The notes: generated by a model from the sequence alone, not told the origin. DNA of 64,000 nucleotides from Nostoc sp. MS1 (GCF_019976755.1 NZ_AP023441.1:1116001-1180000), one strand, 5' to 3'; counted from the first letter of the stretch, positions 7,844-17,022 are shown. Numbers and translations: made by a program.

Positions 7844-8938
7844 CTATTCTTCTTGCTGATTGTGTCGATTCAGCCTCTTAACCTCTTGCAAAAAGCAGTA
7901 TTCTCTAGCATCACTGCGTATCAAATCTTGTAAAACAGCTAAGAGAACTGCAACTGCTTCGTCTATCGGCCCATAAAATTCTTCAATATACTCCTCAATA
8001 GATGGGTCATCCCAATGGTATAAATCATTAGGACGCAAAATAGCCGCACTGCCATGAGCAATTTGGCTTCTGCGGTTATAAAACTTACTAAACCAATTTT
8101 TATGAGATTGAGGTGTTCCAAGAACTAGCTCTAGACGTTGTTTTAAAGTGCTACCAATTCCTTCTTTTCCATCAACAAAAAGTGCTTCAAGTGCTTGTGC
8201 AATCAGCAAAATAGTATCTAATATATTTGTTTGTTTACTAGTGATTCTAAGAATTGTAAATAGAGCTTTATGGTGTGGTTTTTCTGCTAAATCTAAAGAG
8301 TATGGCAATTCTCCTTCTAACCAATTCCATACAGTTTTAAAAGGCATTTGTTGTAGCGGAGGCCAGCCTCTATCTAAAGCATGAATAAAGGCAGATTCTA
8401 GTATAGAGGCATTCATTTCAGGAGGTTTTGGAACAGCAGATTTGATACCTGGTATTTTGTATAGTAAAGAAGAGCTTTTTGATTCAAAAGCATTAGTTTC
8501 TATATATTCTGCTGAGTAAAGTGCAATGCTACCTGGAAGAGCAATATTCATTGCCAGAAAAAGCTGTTGTATAAATTTCCCGATAACAATCTGGAGTACA
8601 TTTTCTTCTGTCTCGCTAAATTGGTCATATTTTAACTGAAGTTTAAGGATACTATTAAGCATATGATATCCTAACTTCATTTGTTCATTCATGCGTTGGT
8701 AAAAGACTTCTTGATCATGTTCACAAATCTCTACTGCTTTTAAATACGCAATTACATCTGAAGCATCAATTTCAATTGAATAACTTTTTTGCTCTTTTTT
8801 GTACGGTATTACAGTCACGCCTGATGTTGACAATACATTAACTACCTCTTCCCAAAACTCACGAATGGTTCGATCATCGGTGTTTACAAAACTAGGGCCT
8901 ATATTAGTAATCTTTATTTCAATTAATTGAGATTGCAT
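7844..8938 (-). CDS. HEPN-domain protein (Apea-like), 364 aa
   Basis: The N-terminal half has no family I recognise. The C-terminal half (about residues 225-350) resembles Apea-like HEPN domains: a helical stretch (ILLIAQALEALFV) followed by RRSQIAHGSA, which contains the RX4H motif (R-SQIA-H) of HEPN ribonucleases. HEPN proteins are common as RNA-cleaving effectors in toxin-antitoxin and defence systems. No antitoxin gene is adjacent. It is the first gene inside the left end of the nifD element, transcribed towards nifD. A role in element maintenance or defence is inference. Confidence 0.7.
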   Translation of the reverse strand: MQSQLIEIKITNIGPSFVNTDDRTIREFWEEVVNVLSTSGVTVIPYKKEQKSYSIEIDASDVIAYLKAVEICEHDQEVFYQRMNEQMKLGYHMLNSILKLQLKYDQFSETEENVLQIVIGKFIQQLFLAMNIALPGSIALYSAEYIETNAFESKSSSLLYKIPGIKSAVPKPPEMNASILESAFIHALDRGWPPLQQMPFKTVWNWLEGELPYSLDLAEKPHHKALFTILRITSKQTNILDTILLIAQALEALFVDGKEGIGSTLKQRLELVLGTPQSHKNWFSKFYNRRSQIAHGSAAILRPNDLYHWDDPSIEEYIEEFYGPIDEAVAVLLAVLQDLIRSDAREYCFLQEVKRLNRHNQQEE

Positions 8939-9128
8939 ATTGTAATGGATTTTTTTATTAATAATGTTAATTATAAATAATAATATCTCTTAATTAAGAA
9001 ATATCGGAACCTCATCCCTATTTTGCCCTTATAGATAGCAGATTTGACCATAATGTAAATGATGAGCAATGCGATCGCACCAAGCACCCACTGTAAGCGA
9101 TCGCAATTCCATTCAAAACAAAACCTGA

Positions 9129-9377
9129 TTAACTTGCTGTTGAAGATTTGGGTTTAACTTCAAACTCAAACTGGAAACGGTAAAAGCAAACATCGAACTC
9201 AAGAAAAAAGTTGGTTTGACCGAGAATTAGCGGGATATTTGGACTACGCACCCATGCAAATACTAACTTGACTGCTGCGAAGTCTGCAATTTCAGCAGAT
9301 GCAGATAAAGGCATAGCTGGCTGATTGCCAAGGTTTCCTGTTAATTGAATAATAGCGGGAGCGATCGCTCTGGGCAA
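9129..9377 (-). pseudogene. Retropepsin-like aspartic protease fragment, copy A
   Basis: The 82-residue frame resembles the C-terminal half of small cyanobacterial retropepsin-like proteins (SASAEIADFAAVKLVFAWVR, then IPLILGQTNFFLEFDVCF). The catalytic DTGA part, which should lie upstream at higher coordinates, is absent, so this is probably a dead remnant. A near-identical second fragment lies at 10211-10459, on the other side of the PIN toxin gene. Family recognition is from memory of the LGQ-NFF-EFDVCF pattern. Confidence 0.55.
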
Positions 9378-9432
9378 TGCTGACGTTTGCGCTTTGTAGC
9401 TAGAGTAGTCGAGATGATACGAATTAGGCGAT
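9185..9432. repeat. Direct repeat copy A (about 0.25 kb)
   Basis: Starting AGCAAACATCGAACTCAAG, this stretch matches 10291-10512 closely with scattered changes and one insertion of roughly 20-30 bp. The pair flanks the PIN toxin module. Confidence 0.85.
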
Positions 9433-9502
9433 AGCCAAAGGCTTAAGCGAAGCTTACCGCTTTTAATTTCTATGCTTAGGCTTTCATGCTTTTCTGTGTT
9501 GC

Positions 9503-9667
9503 TTATTTTAATAGTTCTGTCTGCTGATTATTTTGTATAAGGTGGGGATATTGCTTTTGAAGTTCAATGTAATAATTCACCAAAGTCTGCGGGTTGTGTC
9601 CATTTTCTTGAGATATCAAGTGGCGAATTTTACGTATTTGACTGATTGCTTCATCCTTCTTCGTCAT
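9503..9667 (-). CDS. Small protein paired with PIN toxin, 54 aa, putative antitoxin
   Basis: A short frame beginning MTKKDEAISQIRKIRHLISQ that overlaps the 3' end of the PIN-domain gene by 17 bp on the same strand, so the two are surely co-translated. The N-terminal basic helix followed by NPQTLVNYYIELQKQYP fits a small cyanobacterial partner protein seen behind such PIN genes. An antitoxin role is inferred from this arrangement; most VapB antitoxins precede the toxin instead. It is shorter than usual ORF cutoffs and easily missed. Confidence 0.6.
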   Translation of the reverse strand: MTKKDEAISQIRKIRHLISQENGHNPQTLVNYYIELQKQYPHLIQNNQQTELLK

Positions 9668-10139
9668 CTTGCGCTCCAATTAACTCTAACGGCGTGACTA
9701 ACGTGGGAACGTATAAACCCAGCATAACGTTCAGCCGTCGGATATGCCCAAATTTGTTAGCATTTGCCAAGTGGCGACAATTCCAAGTCAAGAGAAAATC
9801 ACATTTATGGTACGAAGCCAGCGCAAGATGTAGTGCATCTCCGAGAGGATCACTAGGCATGAGATGTTGCTGAATATACACTTCAACAATTTCAGCAATT
9901 ACAGTTTCGATGGGAACAAATGACAAGCCACTAATCAGTTCTATTGCTTCCTTCTTTCTGGGAAAGTTACCTCGATTGAGTTCATCCAGCACTGCAACGC
10001 TAGTAACTAGCTCATAGTTATTATTTGCATTATGCCACCATTCCTGTGTCCACTCCCGCCGTGCCACCATATCAGCTTCAGTACGTACCTCGTAATAAAA
10101 ACTAGGAATAGAGGTTTCAATATAAACTTTTGGCTTCAT
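9651..10139 (-). CDS. PIN-domain (VapC-type) ribonuclease toxin
   Basis: A 162-aa PIN protein. The acidic residues expected for a metal-dependent ribonuclease are in KVYIETSIPSFYY (Glu in place of the usual first Asp), SVAVLDEL, PLGDALHLALA and CDFLLTWN. It begins MKPKVYIETS with a clear ATG and overlaps the 54-aa gene downstream. VapC toxins cleave tRNA or rRNA and stabilise the DNA that carries them. The pair sits between two retropepsin-fragment repeats in the nifD element. Confidence 0.85.
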   Translation of the reverse strand: MKPKVYIETSIPSFYYEVRTEADMVARREWTQEWWHNANNNYELVTSVAVLDELNRGNFPRKKEAIELISGLSFVPIETVIAEIVEVYIQQHLMPSDPLGDALHLALASYHKCDFLLTWNCRHLANANKFGHIRRLNVMLGLYVPTLVTPLELIGAQDDEEG

Positions 10140-10210
10140 TAGGCTAAGAAGTGAGATGAACGAAGGGCTTGATTATGTTTGACCATATCAGATATCTCAT
10201 CTTACCGCTT

Positions 10211-10459
10211 TTAATTTATCCTGATACTTTGCCTAAATCTTAATGATTGCGCCTTAATAATACTAATTGACGAGATAGAGTGACGCACCAAGCAAACATC
10301 GAACTCAAGAAAAAAGTTAGTTTGACCGAGAATTAGCGGTACATTTGGACTACGCACCCATGCAAATACTAAGTTGACTGCTGCAAAATCTGCAATTTCA
10401 GCAGATGCAGATAAAGGTATAGCTGGCTGGTTGCTAAGGTTTGCTGCTAATTGAATCAT
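10211..10459 (-). pseudogene. Retropepsin-like aspartic protease fragment, copy B
   Basis: The second copy of the fragment at 9129-9377, with shared SASAEIADFAAVNLVFAWVR and VPLILGQTNFFLEFDVC, then a divergent C-terminus. It also lacks the DTGA catalytic part. It belongs to the duplicated block that brackets the PIN toxin module. Confidence 0.5.
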
Positions 10460-10512
10460 AGCTTGCGATCGCGCTTTGTAGCTAGAGTAGGCGAGATGAT
10501 ACGATTAGGCGA
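10291..10512. repeat. Direct repeat copy B (about 0.22 kb)
   Basis: The partner of 9185-9432 in the same orientation. The end reads GTAGCTAGAGTAGGCGAG in both copies with one change. The other bases of 10140-10602 hold no gene I can support. Confidence 0.85.
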
Positions 10513-10602
10513 TCGCTTTGATATGCTCCGCCAAAGTACCAAGCAACTATTGTAAGCGATACCTACGGTAAGCCACGCTAACGCATGGCTAACGAAACAT
10601 AC

Positions 10603-12789
10603 TTAACTTTCCAACTTCCTGAGAAAATCCGCTAGCACAGCCTTATTTTGAAAATTTCCTCTAATTGTGTCATTGTTACTGTAATCAACAATAACTTCAA
10701 ATTTTTCGAATCTACCACCTGGTGTATCAATATCAACTTTATTATCTAACTCTATCAGAGCTTCATCAATACTCCCAAATTCATATCTCACTCCGAAAAG
10801 TGGAATAATAGCTATTTTGGTAATGTAACGCTCAAGACAATTTCTGAGTGTGGTCATAAAACTGTCTACTTCTTTTTGACAAACTTGCATGAGAGCTTGC
10901 CTCAATTTCTCTTTGTCTGCGTTAGTTATACTGGCTAATCTCTTTGATGCTGTTGTATAAATTTCATCAGCAGTTTCTTCATCAAATGCCACATCGAAAT
11001 TAATAGTTTTAAATGCTGATACTACTTCTTGATAAGGAATATAAATAATTGCAAAGCCATTATTTCTCAATTGTTCTAAAGCTGGTTTCGTAAAGTCTCC
11101 CGCTAATACTACCCCATAAAATGGCGCTGATAGGTGATGAAGTTCAATAATTGGTAATATAGCCCCTTGTATTTCTTGAGCCTTGTTCTTGGAGTGTTTT
11201 GTATATCTACGCCATGCAGACTCAATAAATGCAACTGGTTTGCCAAGTTTCTCATCTGTACCATCAACTTCAATTACAAAATCTAAATCATGTTTATTGC
11301 CATATTTGTCTTCCCAAGTAACCTTTTTTCCTGGTCTTGCTGGACGCGATTTTTGTGAATCAAGATAATAGTTTTTTGTTTGAGCGAACTGCTGTAGTCG
11401 AGGTTTAAGGATATCATCTAGTACAATATCTTCCAGAAGTTTTCCTAATGATTGTCCAAATTTGTGTGATGGTGATTGTGCCATAATATTGCTTTCTATC
11501 CAAAGTCGTCCTTCATGTAGTGGAACATCATGTTTTCTATTTTTCCACTTGACATTTCGTTCTCTAATTTGCTCAAAACTCCAAAAATCAAAACCTGCTG
11601 CTAGAGCTAATTTACCAAGCCATTTTTCTACAGGAACATATACACCATAAGGAGCTGAATCTCCTACCACCATACAAATTTTGCAATTAGATGTAGTAAC
11701 TCGACGTAGAGATTGGAATACAGATCCCATATCAGCAAAATATGCGGCAATCATAGTATGATATGCCTTATTACCACCCTTAGTCCCTCGAACAGTTTCT
11801 AACTCATTGCAGACAGGAATTAATTCATCTTTGATTGGTTCAGTAACAGATTCAGCTATAAGCGCATCTAAGCTCAGACGCTCTTTAGAAACGTGTTGCG
11901 AACTTGAGCGTATTAAGAATTTACGCACTGTCTCATGCAAATCTCCCCAAGAATTAACTTCACCCCAAAAAGTCATTTCTAGACGTGTAGCGTCTGCGTA
12001 ATCATAGTTATTTGCGTAAGGTGGAGATGTGATAACTAAATCGATTAAATTATCTGGAATAGCTTGTAGGTTTCTTGCATCTCCTTGAATAAAATTAGCT
12101 CTACTAACTTTAGTAAGAGACTGCATATAAAGCATATCTCCTTGCATCATCAACATTTGTTTATCTAGAGCATCAAATGGTTCACAACTTTTGATTTTTC
12201 TTTTATTGGGGAGAATGTATTGCCATTGTGCCGTGCCTACATGGCTTGATGAGCGTAAGATAGCGCTGATGGTTAGGAAAACAAGAAATTGTAGTTCTTC
12301 AGATAAGTTTGGGGCGATTTCTAGATATGCTTGCCTGATTTTAAATAGGCTTATTAATGTCTCATCTGTATAACACTTGTTGAGTAAAGTAGGAATTTTT
12401 TCTGGCAATTCTAGTTTAAAATTTGTAGCCAACTGCTTAATGTCATTAATTACTGCTAAAAAATTATATATATCTTCATTCCATGAAATCTTTCCTTTGG
12501 CAAGCCGATAAACAAAAGGATGTGCTTCAACTCCGTAAGAACTAACGCCTAACTTATCAGCAGCAATACAAACAGTACCAGAGCCTGCAAATGGATCAAG
12601 AATAATTTGAGGCTCTAAATCTTTGATTAATTCTTCAACCCAAGCGGCGGAAAAACCAGCAGAATAACGAAACCATCTATGGATAGGTAGTTTCATATTG
12701 TCGATGAAACTACCTGTTCTTTCTCTAACAATTTTTGCACAATCATCAGAACTGGGGTTGAACAGTTGAAGCTGAAAGGAGTTAGTCAT
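10603..12789 (-). CDS. Fused DNA methyltransferase and restriction-nuclease-like protein
   Basis: 728 aa from the ATG at 12789 (an ATG 15 bp upstream is less likely). The N-terminal half is an amino-methyltransferase: SAM site DPFAGSGTVC (near residue 70) and catalytic TSPPY (near 255), a motif order seen in the beta class. The C-terminal half (about 455-600) has a nuclease-like core: DLDFVIEVDGTDEKLGKPVAFIES gives the acidic residues of a PD-(D/E)XK-type fold, though no clear E-x-K. This looks like a one-polypeptide restriction-modification enzyme (type IIG-like). No separate specificity gene is adjacent. It is cargo of the nifD element. The recognition sequence cannot be told from the sequence. 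Confidence 0.75.
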   Translation of the reverse strand: MTNSFQLQLFNPSSDDCAKIVRERTGSFIDNMKLPIHRWFRYSAGFSAAWVEELIKDLEPQIILDPFAGSGTVCIAADKLGVSSYGVEAHPFVYRLAKGKISWNEDIYNFLAVINDIKQLATNFKLELPEKIPTLLNKCYTDETLISLFKIRQAYLEIAPNLSEELQFLVFLTISAILRSSSHVGTAQWQYILPNKRKIKSCEPFDALDKQMLMMQGDMLYMQSLTKVSRANFIQGDARNLQAIPDNLIDLVITSPPYANNYDYADATRLEMTFWGEVNSWGDLHETVRKFLIRSSSQHVSKERLSLDALIAESVTEPIKDELIPVCNELETVRGTKGGNKAYHTMIAAYFADMGSVFQSLRRVTTSNCKICMVVGDSAPYGVYVPVEKWLGKLALAAGFDFWSFEQIRERNVKWKNRKHDVPLHEGRLWIESNIMAQSPSHKFGQSLGKLLEDIVLDDILKPRLQQFAQTKNYYLDSQKSRPARPGKKVTWEDKYGNKHDLDFVIEVDGTDEKLGKPVAFIESAWRRYTKHSKNKAQEIQGAILPIIELHHLSAPFYGVVLAGDFTKPALEQLRNNGFAIIYIPYQEVVSAFKTINFDVAFDEETADEIYTTASKRLASITNADKEKLRQALMQVCQKEVDSFMTTLRNCLERYITKIAIIPLFGVRYEFGSIDEALIELDNKVDIDTPGGRFEKFEVIVDYSNNDTIRGNFQNKAVLADFLRKLES

Positions 12790-12818
12790 TAAGAAACAAT
12801 ACAATTTGTTTTTGTGGC

Positions 12819-12883
12819 TCAGTCTGGGAAAGCTAAACCAGTCCTTGGGTCACGGATGTACAAACCTAGTGTAAGCGATCGCA
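12819..12883. repeat. Duplicated gene end, copy left of the P450
   Basis: These 65 bp closely match 14329-14393, which encode the C-terminus of the 192-aa protein (residues like YIRDPRTGLAFPD). The copy here has no gene attached. The two copies bracket the P450 gene in the same orientation. Confidence 0.85.
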
Positions 12884-12918
12884 CCTAACAATTATAATCA
12901 CTTTTATGCGTAGCTATT

Positions 12919-14262
12919 TTATCTTTTTCCCGTCACCATCATCCGAACTCCACCCTTCGGCGCAAGGGTAAAACCACGTCGTTGCAGTTTAACTGGTTTA
13001 TCCTCTGCTAAGGCTAGTTGATAATTGGATAAAACTGTTGCTAAGACTAATTTTATCTCTAACAAAGCTAGGGCATATCCTAAACACCTCCGACTTCCAC
13101 CGCCAAAGGGAATGTATTCTGAAGGGGAATATTGTCTTCCGATAAAACGTTCTGGCTGAAATTTTTGAGGATGCGGATACAAGTCTTCTCTATAATGCAA
13201 TAGGTAAATACTCGGCAATAAAATAGTATCAGGTTCAAATTGGTATCCTGCAATATTAATTGATGATTTGGTAATGCGTGGAAAAAGTGTTGGCAGGACT
13301 GGATACATACGCATTGTTTCTTGAACAACTGCTGTTAAGTAAGGAAGTTGTGCAATTTCCATCGGGTAAGGATTTGCTCCTAAGATATCCAGTTCTCGCT
13401 GCAATTTTTCCAGCACATCTGAATTTTTGTGAATTTGATAAAAAGCCCACGCTAGTATTGTTGCCGTAGTTTCATGCCCAGCAAATAAAATCGTTAGCAA
13501 TTCATATTTTAATTCCTCATCTGTCATGGGTTGCCCATTTTCATCAAGTGCTGCCATCATCAAACTCAAAACATCATCCCCTTTCCCATTATTTTTTGTT
13601 CTTTTATCGTCAATTTCTGCTTGGAGTAAATCGAGAATACAACGTTGTCTGTGTTTCATCCGCCCCCAAGGACTCCAGGTTCCCCAATCTTTTTGTAGGG
13701 ATTGCAAAAATAGCATACTGGAACGCAAGGGGGAATCAATCATATCCAACCAAGCGGTCAATAGAGATTTAATTTGTTGATAGCGTTGCCCTTCACTTAA
13801 ACCAAAGACAATTTGTAAAATCACCTCTAGGCTTACTTTCTGCATAGTAGAGCGAGCTACAAAAGGTTGCTCAATCTGCCATTCGTTAGCAAATTTCTTG
13901 GTAATTATACTGATTTTCTGAGCATAAATATTTAGCTTCTCTCCATGAAACGGTGGCATTAATAATTTTCTTTCCCGTCGATGGCGATCGCCATCTAATA
14001 ACATTACAGAAGTTCGCCCAATGAGAGGTTCTGCAAGTTTATTTGCACGACCTATATCAAATTTAGAATCTTGGCTGAAAATTTCTTGAATAGCTTGGGG
14101 ATTACCTACAATTACAAAGGAGCCAAGCCCACCCAATTGCATAGAGAAAATATCTCCATATTTTTGTCTATATTTTTGCTGAAATCTAATTGGATCACCA
14201 ATCCAATTGATAAGTTGCCACCACGAAGGACTGCCAATGTAATTTGGTAATTGATTCAACAT
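12919..14262 (-). CDS. Cytochrome P450, CYP110-like
   Basis: 447 aa from the ATG at 14262. All P450 hallmarks are present: I-helix oxygen-binding AGHETTA, K-helix ExxR in QETMRMYP, and heme-thiolate loop FGGGSRRCLGYALA with the axial cysteine. No membrane anchor, so it is probably soluble. CYP110 enzymes of cyanobacteria hydroxylate fatty acids and hydrocarbons and need a ferredoxin partner. A P450 is known from the nifD element of Anabaena PCC 7120, so this cargo is shared. The substrate is unknown. Confidence 0.93.
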   Translation of the reverse strand: MLNQLPNYIGSPSWWQLINWIGDPIRFQQKYRQKYGDIFSMQLGGLGSFVIVGNPQAIQEIFSQDSKFDIGRANKLAEPLIGRTSVMLLDGDRHRRERKLLMPPFHGEKLNIYAQKISIITKKFANEWQIEQPFVARSTMQKVSLEVILQIVFGLSEGQRYQQIKSLLTAWLDMIDSPLRSSMLFLQSLQKDWGTWSPWGRMKHRQRCILDLLQAEIDDKRTKNNGKGDDVLSLMMAALDENGQPMTDEELKYELLTILFAGHETTATILAWAFYQIHKNSDVLEKLQRELDILGANPYPMEIAQLPYLTAVVQETMRMYPVLPTLFPRITKSSINIAGYQFEPDTILLPSIYLLHYREDLYPHPQKFQPERFIGRQYSPSEYIPFGGGSRRCLGYALALLEIKLVLATVLSNYQLALAEDKPVKLQRRGFTLAPKGGVRMMVTGKR

Positions 14263-14328
14263 AATGTTTACTTTTTCCTCAAATGAAATTACAGGCAATC
14301 TCTTAGTGAAGGCGATGGCACTTTATAG

Positions 14329-14393
14329 TTCAGTCTGGAAAGGCCAGACCAGTTCTTGGGTCACGGATGTACAAACCTAGTGTAAGCGATCGC
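14329..14393. repeat. Duplicated gene end, copy right of the P450
   Basis: The intact copy of the 65-bp sequence at 12819-12883; here it is the last part of the 192-aa gene. Both copies share TGGGTCACGGATGTACAAAC. Confidence 0.85.
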
Positions 14394-14908
14394 ATCACCT
14401 CATCCCAAACAGGTATCAACTGCTCTGCTTGATCCACCCAATAATCGAATGTAATTAAGCATTGCACATTTGATCCCAAACCAATGCAAACCCGCGAAAA
14501 AGCTTCTCTTGGTTCTTCTTGAGTGTCGATAAACTTAATCTCTGTCCAGACAATTCTGGCGGTTTGGCGCTTGAGGCTAATGATTTCTCCTTTCTCAATT
14601 ACATCACGGCTGTCATCTTCTACTACTTTCTTTAAAGTAGCTTTGAGGGGAAATAGACTCCAGTCGTTGGGGGGAAGTTGATTAAAAGATACTTCCAGAC
14701 AGCAATCATCGTTAGGCGGTTTTTTATCGCTGAATTTGAAGGATTTATCTTGCGGCTCAAAATGCCAATCTTCGGGGACATTGAAGCGAACAGCACCCCG
14801 ATTAGCAACAAATATTTTGTAACCTGATGGTGATTCCCAACGATGGTCAGGTTTTAGGTCTAGCGTTTCTTTAATCCACTGGAGATTGCTTTTTTTACGC
14901 TTTGCCAT
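14330..14908 (-). CDS. Hypothetical protein, 192 aa
   Basis: I do not recognise a named family. The protein starts with a basic segment (MAKRKKSNLQWIKET), then a mixed alpha/beta pattern with VRFNVPEDWHFEPQ and a C-terminus GLYIRDPRTGLAFPD. No signal peptide or membrane segment, so probably cytosolic. The pattern of a conserved VPxxW start recalls proteins with a DUF1795/PsbP-like layout, but this is a guess. It lies upstream of the P450 on the same strand, and its 3' end is duplicated on the far side of the P450. Confidence 0.65.
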   Translation of the reverse strand: MAKRKKSNLQWIKETLDLKPDHRWESPSGYKIFVANRGAVRFNVPEDWHFEPQDKSFKFSDKKPPNDDCCLEVSFNQLPPNDWSLFPLKATLKKVVEDDSRDVIEKGEIISLKRQTARIVWTEIKFIDTQEEPREAFSRVCIGLGSNVQCLITFDYWVDQAEQLIPVWDEVMRSLTLGLYIRDPRTGLAFPD

Positions 14909-15022
14909 AGTCTTTTTGCAAATCTGCTATCATTGCGATGGAATCTGACCAGAGGTTATCGCCTAGTTTGTAGGCAATTCCCAACTTTGTTTCATAGTAG
15001 CAAATTGTCTATTTAGGGATGA

Positions 15023-15400
15023 CTAAGTTTTTTGACTTGTCTGCAACAGCCAGTAGATGAAAGCGATCGCAAAAAATAAATCAATGCACCCGGACAATGC
15101 AAAGGTAAAACCTAGTTCGCCAAGTGTCCAGAATACAAAGAAGAGAATGGCGATCGCAATTTTAGCTGCGGCGGCGACTGCAATAAACAACGGCTCAGGC
15201 TTATCTGCAAAAGCCAGCCACAAGTACGCTACACCGAATATGAAAACCCAAGATGATATGGTTCCCATGTATAGAGGATGAGCATTTTGAGGCAGTCCAG
15301 AGAGTTTTTGCTGACCGAATAAGGGTAATGCAAATATGACTGCTCCCAGCAAATTGAAGATTGCAGTCGATATCAACACGTACCGGAACCATGTTTCCAT
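15023..15400 (-). CDS. Small integral membrane protein, 125 aa
   Basis: Four hydrophobic segments (about 7-28, 47-64, 70-92 and 97-118) separated by short loops, starting METWFRYVLISTAIFNLL. No family recognised beyond a four-helix membrane protein; proteins of this size and layout are widespread and mostly uncharacterised. It sits alone on the minus strand in the nifD element. Confidence 0.7.
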   Translation of the reverse strand: METWFRYVLISTAIFNLLGAVIFALPLFGQQKLSGLPQNAHPLYMGTISSWVFIFGVAYLWLAFADKPEPLFIAVAAAAKIAIAILFFVFWTLGELGFTFALSGCIDLFFAIAFIYWLLQTSQKT

Positions 15401-15564
15401 AATCTTTTGATTGTTATTGTCCTATACAATTGGCGAAAGATGGGCTAAAAGAGCGATCGCTCTTTTACCAAAGTTATTATAATTTTAGTTTGGATGGTTC
15501 AATATAAATACTATTTGTTTATATTTAATTTTAAGTTACAAATTTGCATCATGAGGTAATTCAA

Positions 15565-16164
15565 ATGGCTTATAGTGATTTCACCTTAACTAAATTTAAA
15601 AGACAGTTTAATATTAATATTTATGAAGAAGTAGATTTATTTGCTAATTTTGAACCCATACAGATAAGCGAAAAACTAATAAATAGTTTGGCAGAAACAA
15701 CAGAGTTAGCATTAGCAATTAATACAGAAAAAGCTCGCTCTGAAATGATTATTACGCCTATTCTGTTAGAAGTAAGGCGTAATGCTAATTATCAGATAAG
15801 TTTATTTTCAGGGACAGATTTTAATGTTGATGCGGAGAAGGGGCTTAATGGTTATTGTGATTTTGTTATCAGTCGTTCTAAAGAACAGTTAACAATTAAT
15901 GCTCCTGTAATAATAATTGTTGAAGCAAAAAATGAAAACATTAAAGGTGGTTTGGGTCAATGTATGGCAGCAATGTTGGCAGCGCAGATATTTAATGAAC
16001 GCGAAGGGAATGAAATTAAAACAATTTATGGAGCGGTAACAACAGGAGATATTTGGAAATTTTTAAAGCTAGAAGGCGCTAATTTGTTTGTCGATTTGAA
16101 TAATTATTATATTAAGGAAATAAACAAAATTTTAGGGATTTTATCTCAAGGTATCCAAGGTTGA
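15565..16164 (+). CDS. Nuclease-like (PD-(D/E)XK-type) hypothetical protein
   Basis: 199 aa from the ATG at 15565 (MAYSDFTLTKF); an upstream TTG at 15544 is possible. The core GLNGYCDFVISRS followed by PVIIIVEAKNENIKGGLGQ gives D...E-x-K, the layout of a PD-(D/E)XK nuclease, and GQCMAAMLAAQIF resembles the helix after it. Many cyanobacteria carry several copies of this family. Function unknown. Codon use is AT-rich compared with the nif genes. Confidence 0.65.
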   Translation: MAYSDFTLTKFKRQFNINIYEEVDLFANFEPIQISEKLINSLAETTELALAINTEKARSEMIITPILLEVRRNANYQISLFSGTDFNVDAEKGLNGYCDFVISRSKEQLTINAPVIIIVEAKNENIKGGLGQCMAAMLAAQIFNEREGNEIKTIYGAVTTGDIWKFLKLEGANLFVDLNNYYIKEINKILGILSQGIQG

Positions 16165-16272
16165 AAGTTAGCGATCGCCGAAATTTACCGTGGTATTGTT
16201 TTTGAATAAAACTGTTTTGGCTGCTACAAGATAACGTATTTTAACTCAAACAAATTATATTTTTAACTTCCA

Positions 16273-16833
16273 CTACAGCAACCAAGCAAACAAATCTTTA
16301 ATAGTCAGATGAAGTTCACTGATAAATGATGGTACAGGTATAACTGAATCTGGCTCATCAAATACTTCAGTTTCTTGTTTGGAACGATAAACAAACACAG
16401 TTTGCTCATCAGGGTCAATTAACCAACTCATTTGAGTTCCATATTTTAAGCAATGAAGAATATTTTTTGTTACTTTTGTCTGACTTTGATCGGGTGATAA
16501 AATTTCAATTGTCCAGTCAGGAGCAAGAGGAAAAGTGTTAGCAATTTCTCCATTGTCATCGCGTGGGATTCTTCCCCATGTAAACACAGATACATCTGGA
16601 ACTATTGAACGTCCGCCGAATGTACAACGCAATTCTGAAAATGCCCGTCCAAGCTGTTGAGGCTTCAGTATTGCATTGACAGTAGTAGCAAACTCGGTTT
16701 GAATTGCGCTATGTTTTCCTTGTGGCATTGGTTTCTGGATAATTTGACCGTCTATATATTCACTGGCGGGTTTTGTTTCTGGTAGTTTGATAAACTCGTC
16801 TAATGTTATGGGTTTAGATGGGGTTTGTACCAT
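16273..16833 (-). CDS. Uma2-family endonuclease-like protein
   Basis: 186 aa, typical length for the Uma2 (DUF820) family. Features: PITLDEFIKLPETKPASEYIDGQIIQKP at the start, FGGRSIVPDVSVFTW with the conserved Asp, then PDWTIEILSPDQS with the Glu of the E-x-K region, and the final W-L-I-DP motif (MSWLIDPDEQTVFVYR). The family is highly expanded in cyanobacteria, with a restriction-nuclease fold but no established role. A second member lies at 34947-35519. Confidence 0.88.
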   Translation of the reverse strand: MVQTPSKPITLDEFIKLPETKPASEYIDGQIIQKPMPQGKHSAIQTEFATTVNAILKPQQLGRAFSELRCTFGGRSIVPDVSVFTWGRIPRDDNGEIANTFPLAPDWTIEILSPDQSQTKVTKNILHCLKYGTQMSWLIDPDEQTVFVYRSKQETEVFDEPDSVIPVPSFISELHLTIKDLFAWLL

Positions 16834-17022
16834 TGAGACTGCTTCGTAAAAGGGAGTTTAATTGGCTTTGTCTGCATTATATATTGATACTAAGGCTTTT
16901 GGCGTAAGCGTTTTCATTGCTTAACGCAGGTATCGCCTGTGGAGATGCTTTTTACTCCGGTATCTATTGAGGCGATACTGGAGTTAGTTTACACTAACGA
17001 TTCTTGAGCAGAAAATGATTCT

